A DNA stretch of 64,000 nucleotides, taken from assembly GCF_009177095.1 (NCBI RefSeq), contig NZ_AP021861.1, positions 682,001-746,000 of the forward strand. Direction: 5' to 3'. Positions 9,189 through 17,900 of this stretch are shown piece after piece. This DNA comes from Lacipirellula parvula. Its GTDB lineage: Bacteria; Planctomycetota; Planctomycetia; Pirellulales; Lacipirellulaceae. Under the pieces are notes generated by a model. That model ran no database searches, was not told the DNA's origin, and worked only from the letters and a program-made list of their open reading frames with translations. A program made the translations under genes and the position numbers. Positions within the stretch are counted from its first letter, which is position 1. Every line of letters starts with the position of its first letter.

Positions 9189-10280
9189 ATGAGTCAGAGA
9201 TTTGTTTCCGCGTGTGTGTTGAGTCTTTTCGCCTTGGCGACGGTCTGTTCCGCGCAGGCTGCCGTCTATATCGAGGATGATTTTAACTATCCCGATGGCC
9301 AACTCACGAGCGCCGACGCGACCAGCACTGGCACCGGGGCGAACGTATCCGGCGGACTTTGGGCCTCTCACAGCGGCACGCAAGAGTTCATGCAGGCTGC
9401 GGGCGGGAAGGCGATCGTCCAGATGTTCGGAACTGAAGACATCAATCGCGCCACCTCGGGCGGGCAAGTTTTGGCTGACGGCGATACTTGGTACTACGCC
9501 CTGAAATTCACGGTGAAAGACATGCGACCCGAAGGCGATATCGCAACCGCTATCGGCAGCAACTACTTCATTCACTTCAAGGACACCGGGACGTTCAACT
9601 TCCTCGGTCGCCTGTATGTCGCTGCGCCGACCGACCTGCTGCAGGACAAGTTCACGCTTGAACTTTCATCCTATTCGGTAAACGGCACCGGCGGGCAGCG
9701 TGTGCGTTGGGGAACCGACTTGTCCTTCGACACGGAGTACACCGCAGTCGTGTCGTTCACGGCCCCAGATGACGACGCGGGCACGACGACCGACGGCTAC
9801 TCGTCGCTATGGGTTAATCCGACGACCGAAAGCAGCACGTCGATTACCGACACGATGCCGCACCCCGATTTGTTCATTCAGCCTGATCGCGACGACGTTT
9901 CGCAAATCGCTTTGCGGCAGGCCAACGCAGGGAATACTCAGCCGCAGGTGGAAATCGACAAGCTAGCCTTGGGCGATAGCTTCGCGGACGTGTTGGCTTC
10001 CGTCGCCGGCGGCGGGACGTTCAGCCCTGCCGACTTTGACCATAACGGCTTCGTTGACGCCAACGATCTTGCCACCTGGAAAACTGCCTACGGCTCGACG
10101 CCCGCCGGCGATGCGAATGGCGATAACGTCACCAACGGCGCCGATTTCCTGATTTGGCAGCAACAGTTCACCGGTGCGGCCCCGCCAGTGGCGTCGGTTC
10201 CCGAGCCGGCAACCATTTCGATCGGCCTGGCCGCAGCCGCCGGGCTGATTGCGGCCAGCCGTCGCCGCCGGGCCTCGTAG
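9189..10280 (+). CDS. Secreted dockerin-like / PEP-CTERM protein
   Basis: 363 residues. A signal peptide (VSACVLSLFALATVCSAQA) is followed by a domain of about 260 residues beginning VYIEDDFNYPDGQL, which looks like the LamG/concanavalin-like beta-sandwich common in planctomycete exoproteins. It then has two dockerin-type calcium-binding units (DFDHNGFVDANDLATWKTAY, DANGDNVTNGADFLIWQQQF) and a PEP-CTERM tail (VPEPATISIG, hydrophobic stretch, RRRR). The tail is normally cut by an exosortase and fixes the protein to the cell surface or matrix. The start at 9189 has AGTGAGG seven bases upstream; an in-frame codon at 9033 would precede the signal peptide wrongly. A strong hairpin terminator follows at 10318. 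Confidence 0.85.
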   Translation: MSQRFVSACVLSLFALATVCSAQAAVYIEDDFNYPDGQLTSADATSTGTGANVSGGLWASHSGTQEFMQAAGGKAIVQMFGTEDINRATSGGQVLADGDTWYYALKFTVKDMRPEGDIATAIGSNYFIHFKDTGTFNFLGRLYVAAPTDLLQDKFTLELSSYSVNGTGGQRVRWGTDLSFDTEYTAVVSFTAPDDDAGTTTDGYSSLWVNPTTESSTSITDTMPHPDLFIQPDRDDVSQIALRQANAGNTQPQVEIDKLALGDSFADVLASVAGGGTFSPADFDHNGFVDANDLATWKTAYGSTPAGDANGDNVTNGADFLIWQQQFTGAAPPVASVPEPATISIGLAAAAGLIAASRRRRAS

Positions 10281-10755
10281 CAACCGGGCGACTGCCGAAA
10301 AACTGAAACCGCAGTTCGGGCCCCGTCTACTTCGGACGGGGCCCTTTTCGTGCGCTGTTCCGCTGCGGTTAACCGAGCGCGAATGGCTTGCGGATTTTCG
10401 AGAGTGTGAATTTCCTTTCAGGAGCCTTGTCCGGCAGGTATACTGTGGCTCGCGTAGCCAACCGCCCCGCGTTGCCCGCCGCCGGCAACATTCCCCACGA
10501 TCCCCCACGTGCTTCGCATACGGAGCATGCCGGTCGCCTCTCGGGCGATTGAGTTTCTGGAAAGGGGATTCCCGCCGTCCACGCGCTCTCGCAGATGCTT
10601 GAGAGTTTTCAACAAGCAGTCGAGGCACGATCGCTCCGCTGCTGAGGCGCATGGATCGCGAAGAGTCGACAAGATCGTCGGGATCAATCGTTCAGCGAAC
10701 ATGATGAATGCATACGTGTCGTGATCAATCGTTTTGAGTCCGGTGGGAGAGATCG
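10281..10755. other. Intergenic stretch with one terminator
   Basis: 475 bases between two co-directed PEP-CTERM genes. It contains a strong hairpin terminator near its start and must contain the promoter of the next gene. Overlapping short open frames on both strands look accidental. No other element was recognised. Confidence 0.5.
10318..10347 (+). terminator. Rho-independent terminator
   Basis: GGGCCCCGTC pairs perfectly with GACGGGGCCC across a short loop (TACTTCG) and is followed by TTTT. It lies 38 bases after the stop of the upstream PEP-CTERM gene. It is one of the clearest terminators in the window. Confidence 0.85.
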
Positions 10756-12117
10756 ATGAGCAAGAGTGCATGGAAACAAAAGTTAGTTCAGTTAACGCTG
10801 GGCGTCGTGGCGTCGGGTCTGATCGCCGATGGCGCCGTAGCTGATTTGTACGTGGTGCGCGTCGGCGATGGCGCTGCGGCGTTGTCGAGCGGTGCAACCG
10901 CCACGTTTGTGGAGAAATTTGCGGACGCCGGCGGCTCCCCGCTCTCGACCATTGCGATGCCGACGACGGCTTCGGGCGGGAATTTCAGTCTCACGAATTC
11001 TGGTACGGCGACGTCCGAAGGATTTCTGTCACTGTCGGGTAACGGGCAGTACTTGCTACTGGGCGGTTACAACGCAACCATTCCCACGGCCAGCGTGGCT
11101 ACCACGGATTCGGCAACGGTGAATCGGGTCGTCGGGCGCATCAACCTCTCGACTAATGCGATCGACACCACGACGGCGTTTTCGGATAGCTCCTTCACGG
11201 GCGGCAACCTCCGGAGCGTCGCCTCCAGCGACGGCGTCAATCTGTGGATGACCGGTACCGGCAGCACCCCGAGTTCGAACGGCGGTTTGCGGTACGCCAC
11301 GTTGGGAGCGACGACTTCGACGGCAATCATCTCAACGCCCACTAACGTACGCGTCGCCAAAATTGCCAACGGGCAATTGTATATCAGCAGCGCCGCTCAG
11401 TCGGTGATGGGCGTGAGCAAGGTGGGAGAGGGCTTGCCGACGGAGGCCGGTCAAACTGCCACTTCGGTGACGGGCCCCGCAGAAACCAATTCGAGCTATG
11501 ATTTCTGGTTTAAGGACGCTGATACGTTATACGTTGCCGGCGATGCGAATGCTGCGAATGGCGGCGGCATCCAGAAGTGGACGCAGAGCGGCGGGACTTG
11601 GTCTTTCCAGTACACTCTGCTCAATTCAGGCGCCGCGACGACTAGCGTTCGTGGTCTGACTGGCGCCGTCGACGTTAACGGCAACGCCGTCTTGTACGCG
11701 ACGACGACGGCGACGAGCGCGAATCAATTGATCTCGGTGATCGACACCAGCGCTGCGGCAACGGCCACAACGATTGCAACCGCGTCGGCCAACACCGCAT
11801 TTCGCGGCTTGGCGTTTGTCTCCTCCGGCGTCACCCCGCCGGCGAACAACGCCGACTTCAACGGCGACAACGTCGTCGACGGCAAGGATTTCCTCGTCTG
11901 GCAGCGCGGCTTCGGTCTGACTGGCCAGCCGAATAAGTCGACGGGCGACGCCAACGGCGACGGCAACGTCAACGCCGCCGATCTCACCATTTGGAAGTCG
12001 AAGTTCGGTGGTCCACCGGCCGAAGTGGCGGTCGGCGCCGTGCCGGAGCCGGCGACCTTGAGCATGATCGGCGTCGCGCTTGCAGTCTTTGCCGGCGTTC
12101 GTCGCCGTGCCAAGTAG
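10756..12117 (+). CDS. Secreted beta-propeller-like dockerin / PEP-CTERM protein
   Basis: 453 residues with a signal peptide ending near VADLYVVRVG. The 340-residue middle is rich in Ser, Thr, Gly and Ala with repeated short beta-strand segments (for example YLLLGGYNAT, NLWMTGTGST, LYISSAAQS, LYVAGDANAA). This suggests a propeller or repeated beta fold, as in many planctomycete exoproteins. Two dockerin-like calcium units follow (DFNGDNVVDGKDFLVWQRGF, DANGDGNVNAADLTIWKSKF), then the VPEPATLSMIG PEP-CTERM tail with RRRAK. GGTGGGAGAG before the ATG is a good ribosome-binding site. Ligand or substrate unknown. The gene ends with a hairpin terminator that almost touches the next start codon. Confidence 0.82.
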   Translation: MSKSAWKQKLVQLTLGVVASGLIADGAVADLYVVRVGDGAAALSSGATATFVEKFADAGGSPLSTIAMPTTASGGNFSLTNSGTATSEGFLSLSGNGQYLLLGGYNATIPTASVATTDSATVNRVVGRINLSTNAIDTTTAFSDSSFTGGNLRSVASSDGVNLWMTGTGSTPSSNGGLRYATLGATTSTAIISTPTNVRVAKIANGQLYISSAAQSVMGVSKVGEGLPTEAGQTATSVTGPAETNSSYDFWFKDADTLYVAGDANAANGGGIQKWTQSGGTWSFQYTLLNSGAATTSVRGLTGAVDVNGNAVLYATTTATSANQLISVIDTSAAATATTIATASANTAFRGLAFVSSGVTPPANNADFNGDNVVDGKDFLVWQRGFGLTGQPNKSTGDANGDGNVNAADLTIWKSKFGGPPAEVAVGAVPEPATLSMIGVALAVFAGVRRRAK

Positions 12118-12152
12118 TTGCCGATTGCGATCGTTGTGATTTCAATGAGATG

Positions 12153-12195
12153 GGCCGCACCTGTCGTTCGATAAGCGACCGGTGCGGCCGTTTCT
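12153..12195 (+). terminator. Terminator hairpin just ahead of the next gene
   Basis: GGCCGCACC (12153-12161) pairs with GGTGCGGCC (12181-12189) and is followed by GTTTCT. It fits a terminator for the gene ending at 12117. The next start codon (12201) lies only five bases beyond, so it may also control entry into that gene. Confidence 0.7.
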
Positions 12196-12200
12196 ATTTC

Positions 12201-13871
12201 ATGAGCGTGAATTCAATGCGTCGTGCTGGCAGATTGGCGAAGTGCGTGGCAGCGCTCGGCGCCGCGATGATTTACTTGTGCGTCGCTTCGCCAGCGACTG
12301 CTCAACTGAGGATTGTCACTTACAACACCGCGACGGGGCAGAATCCCGGAACTCAGACGGCGCGGCCTGAGACGTCGATCATCCTGCAAGCGATCGGGGC
12401 CGAACTGAAGGCGGGGATCTCAAAGCCAATCGACGTCCTGCTGCTGCAAGAGCAGTTTTCGATGCAAGTCACGACGCAGTCGTTCGTTGACATGCTCAAC
12501 GGTATCTACGGCGCCGGCGTCTACGCGCGCAGCACCATCAATGGATCGACCAGCGACCCGCAGGCGCGCGCTGGGCGGCCGGGATTGGTCTACAACACGC
12601 AAACGGTCCAGCTTGTCAGCGAAATCGCCTTCGGCAACGTCGGTACGAACGACGGCCTCGACGGCAATCCGGCTCAGCAGCCGCGCTCGACGATGCGGTA
12701 CCAGTTGCGGCCGATCGGCTACGATTCTTCAGCCGACTTTTACGCTTACGACAGCCACTACAAGAGCGATACCGGCACCGACAACAACAATCGGCGACTG
12801 GTTGAAGCTCAGGCGATACGGACAAACTCCGACGCTCTGGGCGAAGGGACGCATGCCATTTACGTCGGCGACTACAACATTCAGTCGAGTAGCCAGGCGA
12901 TGTATCAGCACCTGCTTTCCGCGGGGCCGGGGCAAGCGTTCGATCCGATCAACTCGCCGGGCAGTTGGACGAGCAATTCAAACTTCACGTCGATCCATAC
13001 GCAAAGTCCGTCAAACTCGACGCAATTCTCGGGGCAAACGATCGGCGGCGTCGATGATCGTTTTGATTTCCAACTGATGACGGGCGAGATGCTCGACAAC
13101 GAAGGCTTAAGCTACATTCCTGGCACGTACCGCGCGTTCGGCAACAACGGCACGCATGGTTGCTGCAACAATTCGATTGCCGACGGGACGGGAGCGGCGC
13201 CGGCAGTGCTCGATGCCCTGACAAAGGCGAGCGATCATCTGCCCGTCGTCGCCGACTATCAACTGCCGGCGATCATGGGCGTCCAAGTGGCGGCGATGCC
13301 GACGACGGTGACGCTGGGGGCGTCGATCTCCGTCGGCATTACGATCTCGAACATTGCCAACGTCGTTGCCGTGAATGGCGCCGACGAACTCGACTACACC
13401 CTGAGCGTCAGCGGCGACCTATTCGGCGGGGCGACGGGGATCGACTTCGCGATAGGCGGCGGGAATGTGCATCAAGTCGGTTTAAACACCGCGACCCCCG
13501 GCATGAAGAGCGGCGTGATCACGGTTTCAAGCAGCAGCCAAGGCGCCGCCCATGCACTGCAAACGTTCCCCGTGAGCTTCGAGGTTCTGGCGCCCTTTCT
13601 GGCCGCCGATTTCAACGAGGACGGCTTCGTCGACGGAGCCGATCTAACAACCTGGAAAACGAGCTTCGGGCTGGCAAGCGGAGCGACCAAAGCGACTGGC
13701 GACGCGAATCTCGACGGCGCCGTCGATGGCGCCGACTACTTAACGTGGCAGCGGCAATTTAACGCGGCCGGCAGTGCGGCGGTATCTTCAACCGTGCCAG
13801 AACCTGCAGCCGGCGTGATGCTTGTGGCGGGATTCGCCCTGCTCTTCCAGCGGCGACGCTCGCACAGGTAA
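12201..13871 (+). CDS. Secreted EEP-family protein with dockerin and PEP-CTERM tail
   Basis: 556 residues. A signal peptide (ALGAAMIYLCVASPATA) is followed by an EEP nuclease/phosphatase-like domain from QLRIVTYNTATGQ to about residue 350. Landmarks are the YNTA strand, a VLLLQEQ segment with the metal-binding Glu, YVGDYN, and KASDHLPVVADYQL with the closing Asp-His pair. A beta-sandwich region, a dockerin-like pair (DFNEDGFVDGADLTTWKTSF, DANLDGAVDGADYLTWQRQF) and a PEP-CTERM tail (VPEPAAGVMLVAG, QRRRSHR) follow. It may be a surface-fixed nuclease or phosphatase. No Shine-Dalgarno sequence precedes ATG 12201, and another ATG in frame lies at 12216. The upstream terminator hairpin ends five bases before the start. 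Confidence 0.83.
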   Translation: MSVNSMRRAGRLAKCVAALGAAMIYLCVASPATAQLRIVTYNTATGQNPGTQTARPETSIILQAIGAELKAGISKPIDVLLLQEQFSMQVTTQSFVDMLNGIYGAGVYARSTINGSTSDPQARAGRPGLVYNTQTVQLVSEIAFGNVGTNDGLDGNPAQQPRSTMRYQLRPIGYDSSADFYAYDSHYKSDTGTDNNNRRLVEAQAIRTNSDALGEGTHAIYVGDYNIQSSSQAMYQHLLSAGPGQAFDPINSPGSWTSNSNFTSIHTQSPSNSTQFSGQTIGGVDDRFDFQLMTGEMLDNEGLSYIPGTYRAFGNNGTHGCCNNSIADGTGAAPAVLDALTKASDHLPVVADYQLPAIMGVQVAAMPTTVTLGASISVGITISNIANVVAVNGADELDYTLSVSGDLFGGATGIDFAIGGGNVHQVGLNTATPGMKSGVITVSSSSQGAAHALQTFPVSFEVLAPFLAADFNEDGFVDGADLTTWKTSFGLASGATKATGDANLDGAVDGADYLTWQRQFNAAGSAAVSSTVPEPAAGVMLVAGFALLFQRRRSHR

Positions 13872-13888
13872 CGAGCGAGATAAAATCC

Positions 13889-13997
13889 AGCCGGAGGCCC
13901 ACGGCCTCCGGGCTGTAGCGGCGACGACTAACCTCGCCGGTTTGTGGCCAGGCGCGAAGCGTTGGCTAGGCTTCGCCCGGACCGCGTGGCGGTCCGG
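13889..13997. terminator. Two hairpins between convergent genes
   Basis: The first hairpin (13889-13916) pairs CAGCCGGAGGCC with GGCCTCCGGGCTG with one bulge. The second (13977-13997) pairs CCGGACCGC with GCGGTCCGG perfectly. They sit between the convergent EEP gene and the DAC-domain gene. They could be bidirectional terminators or dispersed repeats; neither has a long T-run. Confidence 0.5.
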
Positions 13998-14057
13998 CTA
14001 GCGGGCAACGTGCGAGAACCTTGCTCAGGGCATTCCTTGAGAATGCCGCGGCGGATC

Positions 14058-14996
14058 CTAGTCCTGCCCGCCGGCGGAGGGATCATACTCGAAGTCGCGC
14101 CACTTCATCGCCCGGCGGAATGGTTCGATGCGCAGCATCACTTCGCCGTTCTGAAACAAGCGAACCGTGCCGTTCGACTCGCTGACGCTAATGGCGATTG
14201 CCTGTGTTGCGCGGCTGATCGACGCCGCGGCCCAATGGCGGGCGCCGAGGCCCTTGCTGAGCGTGATATCAGCAGCCGGCGCCGAGACGTGCTGGCAGGC
14301 GGCGACCACGGTGCCGTCCGAGGCGACGACGAACGCGCCGTCGAGTTGCGCGATTTCTTTGATCGCTTCCCGGACCTTCGAATCGTTGAGCTGTCGTTCG
14401 TGCGTGCCGTAACCCTTCACCGGGTCGAAGCCGAGCGGATGGCAATGCTTCAGCACCATGCGGTGGTCGCCGACGACGAACAGCGTGCCGACCGGCTTGC
14501 CCTCGCGCCCTTCGCGGCCGATGGCGACGGCCAAGTCGACGGTCGTCTTAAGCGTATCGAGCGGGACGCGAGTTTCGAGCTGCCGCAGGTCCTGCGCGGT
14601 GAGGCGGCCGAGATGCTCGTCGAGCCGAATGACGCTCAGCGAGTCGATCACCCCGGCTTCGAAGCCGCTGTACATCGCGAGGACGCAGGCGGCCGGATTG
14701 AGCAGATCGTCGGCGACGCTTTCGAGCAACGCGCGGGTGAGCTGTTCGTAAACGGGGCTGTCGCCGGCGACGAGCTGGATGACGCTAAACCCCGCATCGG
14801 CGGCGCCGGCGAGATCAGCGGCCCGGTCGGCGGCGAGGAGGACGTTGAGCCCTTCCGTGGCTTGGCGGAGACGCGCCCAGTCGAGAGGCGACTCCAGTAA
14901 GAACAGGAGCGAGTCGGCTTCGGCGGTCTTGGCAATCTGCCGCGCCACGTCGCAAAACGTGGCGAGCTGATCAGAGAATTTGGGTGGAGGTGACAT
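14058..14996 (-). CDS. Diadenylate cyclase (DisA_N/DAC) domain protein
   Basis: 312 residues. The N-terminal half (about 1-160) is a conserved-looking alpha/beta region that I do not recognise. The C-terminal half (about 165-292) matches the DAC domain, which condenses two ATP into cyclic di-AMP. The first motif is LDGAFVVASDGTVVAA (DGA at 219-221) and the second is LSKGLGARHWAAASISRAT, then AIAISVSESNGTVRLF. The usual GTRHRAA signature is changed to GARHWAA, so the last Arg of the RHR motif is Trp. It lacks the DisA DNA-binding parts and any membrane helices of CdaA, so it is neither standard type. c-di-AMP synthesis is likely but not certain given the change. It stands alone as a transcription unit. 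Confidence 0.8.
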   Translation of the reverse strand: MSPPPKFSDQLATFCDVARQIAKTAEADSLLFLLESPLDWARLRQATEGLNVLLAADRAADLAGAADAGFSVIQLVAGDSPVYEQLTRALLESVADDLLNPAACVLAMYSGFEAGVIDSLSVIRLDEHLGRLTAQDLRQLETRVPLDTLKTTVDLAVAIGREGREGKPVGTLFVVGDHRMVLKHCHPLGFDPVKGYGTHERQLNDSKVREAIKEIAQLDGAFVVASDGTVVAACQHVSAPAADITLSKGLGARHWAAASISRATQAIAISVSESNGTVRLFQNGEVMLRIEPFRRAMKWRDFEYDPSAGGQD

Positions 14997-15366
14997 CGCA
15001 GCGCCGCCTAAGGGACGAAAGCCAGGACGGTGCGTCCCCCCGTGGCGAAAGCGATTGCGAGACTCGGCGCCAGCAGCGGCGTCGGCCGAGGTTGCCCCAC
15101 GCGATCGGCGGCGAGAGAGAGCATGCCGTCGAGATGCTGCAGTGTAGGCGAGCTGGAGCGTTCGTTCAATGGCGAGTCGACTGTCAGGAGTTCAGCAATA
15201 GGGAGTTATGCGCGCCCCGGTTCACCCGTCGAACCACTAAGTAGCCGAATCTGGACTTATCTAAGCCACCGGCTTTGTCGGCGGACGAACTGCCAGTTCG
15301 CCGTGCTTTTGCTGCGTCCACCGGCGGAGCCGGTGGGTTGTATTGCCAAACCTCAACGCCCGCGAG
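14997..15366. other. Intergenic stretch with an inverted repeat
   Basis: 370 bases ahead of the DAC-domain gene and after the large Pro/Ala-rich gene. It holds the inverted repeat at 15264-15338, and the DAC-gene promoter should lie between 14997 and about 15200. No convincing gene was seen. Confidence 0.5.
15264..15338. repeat. Inverted repeat of the AGCCACCGGC family (copy 1)
   Basis: The left arm (15264-15287) and right arm (15315-15338) pair imperfectly, and both contain the words AGCCACCGGC and CGTCCACCGGC. The same family occurs at 23974-24065. It lies past the 3' end of the gene on the minus strand side. Confidence 0.6.
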
Positions 15367-17442
15367 CTACCGCTGAGCCGTGCCCGGCTTCTGAGCGACA
15401 GGCGTCGGTTGGGGCGCCGCGTCGTACGGGCCGAAGGCGAGCCGATCGTACAGCACCAAGGCGTGGACGGCGTGGCCCAGCGGGCCGGCTTCCCAGTCGC
15501 GCGTGCGGTTGGCGTGCATGATATTCGTGAGATAGTTGACGGCGCGAACGGTGCGGTAGTTGTGCAGTTGTTCGTCCGAGCCAGCGTACATCAGCAGTTC
15601 TAGTTGATGGCCGGTAGTCTTCAGGCGGCGATCGATGTCGGGATCGGCGCCGGGGCCTTTGAACCAGTCGGTGCTAAAACTGCCGTCGCTGTTTTGCAGG
15701 CGGTAGCAGTAGTTTTGGTAGTTGGCGACGAACTTTTGAGCGGCGGCGTACTGGCCGTCGATCGGCTGCCCTGAGGCTTTGCGTTTCTTGACCGCCAGCG
15801 CCAGGCCAGCCAACCGATGCGTGCCGCCGCAGGCCGCGGTGCGGACCGGCTGAGCCATTTCCTCAGCGATCAGCTTGGGGAAGTCCCACTGCATGCCTTG
15901 GTCGTTGACCCAGGTGTCGTTGATGTCGAGGTAACGTTGCAGGCCAATCAGCTTGAACGTCAGTTCCGTCTTCGGGTAGCAGGTGAGTTTCTCGACTTCG
16001 ATGAGATCTTGAACGGTGAAGTCTTTGCCCTCGACTTTCAACGGATAGTCGGAGCGAACGCGAGCTTGGGCCAGAATGGCGAGCAATTGGCCATGATGGC
16101 CTTGCAGCGCCGGACCGACTTTCGCGCGCAGATCGCCGTCCTCGTTGAGGTACATCAGCGTGCGGTTCTCGCACGGCTGATTGAAGCAGAGCCAACCGAC
16201 CGCTGTGATCGGTTGCTTGCCGGTCCCTTGCAGCACGCGGCTGTGGACTTCAAAGGCCAGCATGCCGTGCATCACTTCCCATGGGCTCCGTTCCGCGGCG
16301 TTCAGCGGACGGCTGTAGTAGTACTTCAGCACCTGGCGGACTTTGTTCCGCAGCATGATCTGATTTTTCGTGAGCGGCGGCAACGCTCGTTGCTGCTGAG
16401 CCGGAGTCGTCGGTTCGTCTGAGTCTTCGTAATCCTTGGCGTCGGTCGGATTCTCCACGCGGTCGCTGGGACGAGAATAGCGGTCGGGTTCACCGAGTGC
16501 GATGTTGCCGGCGGTGGAGCTCGTTTTGGGAGCTTCGCTGAGCGGCCGGGCGGAACCGGCCGACGGGTCGGCGACGGCGGCGCCGGTCATCTCTGGTTCC
16601 TGCGGATCACCCGGGGCGTCGGTATCGGGCGCTGGCGTCTCTGAAAGTTCGTCGATCGGCGCGAGGTCGTCCTCCGCAGCGTCGTCATCGGCGCCAGGCG
16701 ACGGAGCGACCGTGGGGCCGCTGAACTTGATCGGTGCGTGGAGGCGAGCGCCTCCCTGCTCTGCCGGCGCCGTCTTCGGCTCGGCGGGCGTGGTGGGCAG
16801 CGTCGGCGTCGATGCCGTCGGGGCGGCGAGCTGCGGTGCAGGCGCGGCGGCTGCGGGCGCCAACGAGAACGAAGGGCCTTCGCTCGGCGCGGCGACAGCC
16901 GGCTCCGGCGTCGTCGGTAGCGATGGGAACTGCGGTTCGGAGAAAGCCTCCTCAGCCGCTTTTTGATTTTTCAGGCTGCTCGAACCGGCCGGGCGCCATT
17001 GCCCGGAAGCCGTTTCGGCCGGGGCGTTGGCGGCGACGCGCTGCGGTTGCAGTGTGGGAGCGGGCGTCGTTGGCGCGGCTGCCGACGGGAGCGTGAGCAC
17101 CGGCGTTGATGCTGTTGGCAGCGTCGGAAACGACGGTTCCGGCGTTGGCTGTGCGACCGTTGCGGAAGTCGTCGGCTTCGATGCCGCAGCCGGCGTCTGC
17201 GTTTGCGACGACGAATGAGCTGGACGCAAATCGGGCAGCTTGCCGCGACTGACCATCGACGCAATTGTCGCGTCGAGATCGTTCGACTTGGGCGCTACTT
17301 GGGGCGCGAGCGTCGAGGGCGCATGGAACGAATCGTCGATCGCATAGCCGCTTGGCAACGTCCCGGCGAGAATTCCCGCCGTCGCCATGAGCCAACCTGC
17401 ACGAACGTTCTTCAATGCAAATCGTGAGCGCACCGACTTCAT
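15367..17442 (-). CDS. Large secreted protein with Pro/Ala-rich region and helical C-terminal domain
   Basis: 691 residues. The N-terminus has a membrane/secretion segment (AGWLMATAGILAGTLPSGYA). Residues about 40-350 are low complexity, rich in Pro, Ala, Thr and Ser, with runs such as PTTPAPTLQPQ. The C-terminal 330 residues are compact and appear alpha-helical (KVRQVLKYYYSRPLNAAERSPWEVMHGML, ACGGTHRLAGLALAVKKR, LQNSDGSFSTDWFKG, HQLELLMYAGSDEQLH). They resemble an alpha/alpha-toroid of the kind seen in prenyltransferase- or squalene-cyclase-like proteins, but I cannot name a family. GAGGGGGGAAC before ATG 17442 is a strong ribosome-binding site; the frame begins six codons earlier. Likely periplasmic or surface; function unknown. 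Confidence 0.75.
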   Translation of the reverse strand: MKSVRSRFALKNVRAGWLMATAGILAGTLPSGYAIDDSFHAPSTLAPQVAPKSNDLDATIASMVSRGKLPDLRPAHSSSQTQTPAAASKPTTSATVAQPTPEPSFPTLPTASTPVLTLPSAAAPTTPAPTLQPQRVAANAPAETASGQWRPAGSSSLKNQKAAEEAFSEPQFPSLPTTPEPAVAAPSEGPSFSLAPAAAAPAPQLAAPTASTPTLPTTPAEPKTAPAEQGGARLHAPIKFSGPTVAPSPGADDDAAEDDLAPIDELSETPAPDTDAPGDPQEPEMTGAAVADPSAGSARPLSEAPKTSSTAGNIALGEPDRYSRPSDRVENPTDAKDYEDSDEPTTPAQQQRALPPLTKNQIMLRNKVRQVLKYYYSRPLNAAERSPWEVMHGMLAFEVHSRVLQGTGKQPITAVGWLCFNQPCENRTLMYLNEDGDLRAKVGPALQGHHGQLLAILAQARVRSDYPLKVEGKDFTVQDLIEVEKLTCYPKTELTFKLIGLQRYLDINDTWVNDQGMQWDFPKLIAEEMAQPVRTAACGGTHRLAGLALAVKKRKASGQPIDGQYAAAQKFVANYQNYCYRLQNSDGSFSTDWFKGPGADPDIDRRLKTTGHQLELLMYAGSDEQLHNYRTVRAVNYLTNIMHANRTRDWEAGPLGHAVHALVLYDRLAFGPYDAAPQPTPVAQKPGTAQR

Positions 17443-17900
17443 CGTTCCCCCCTCAAGCAACTTCCCAATCGAGTGCGCGACGACGTTGCGGCTGACGAGG
17501 CGCCGCTGCCATGGCGGCAGCGAAGCGTAGTGCCGACAACCATGCGGCGTTTTCGCCTAGCATCCCTTCCGAGGATGGCAGGCACGCACGATCGCGCAGC
17601 GGGCCGAATTTAATCCCGCCTCCTTGGTATCGGGCGGCGCAGGCCTGAAATTCAACCTGATTGGGGGTGAGAACTCGGGGGTTACAGAGAAGTAACTCGC
17701 TGGAGAGGGCGGAGCCGCGCGTCTGTCGCGCGGCGCAGCAAATTGCCGGGAAATATGCTGCTTGCCATACCTCTCAGAGACCAGCCGAACCAGTTTGAGG
17801 TCGCTGGCTTCGTTAGATTGCCGAGGCTGCCTCGCCTCGCGCAGTTCTCAACGCACGATAAACGCTTGGCAATCGTCGCGTCGACGAAGAGACGGTTATT
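17443..17900. other. Intergenic stretch, no gene recognised
   Basis: 458 bases between a gene starting at 17442 and one ending at 17901, both on the minus strand. A small palindrome (GCTGCCATGGCGGCAGC) is near 17508. A 61-residue frame at 17743 has no features supporting it. Nothing else was recognised. Confidence 0.5.

Noticed and set aside
10439-10444. TATACT as a promoter -10 box for the PEP-CTERM gene
   Set aside because: No matching -35 sequence at the proper distance and over 300 bases from the start codon.
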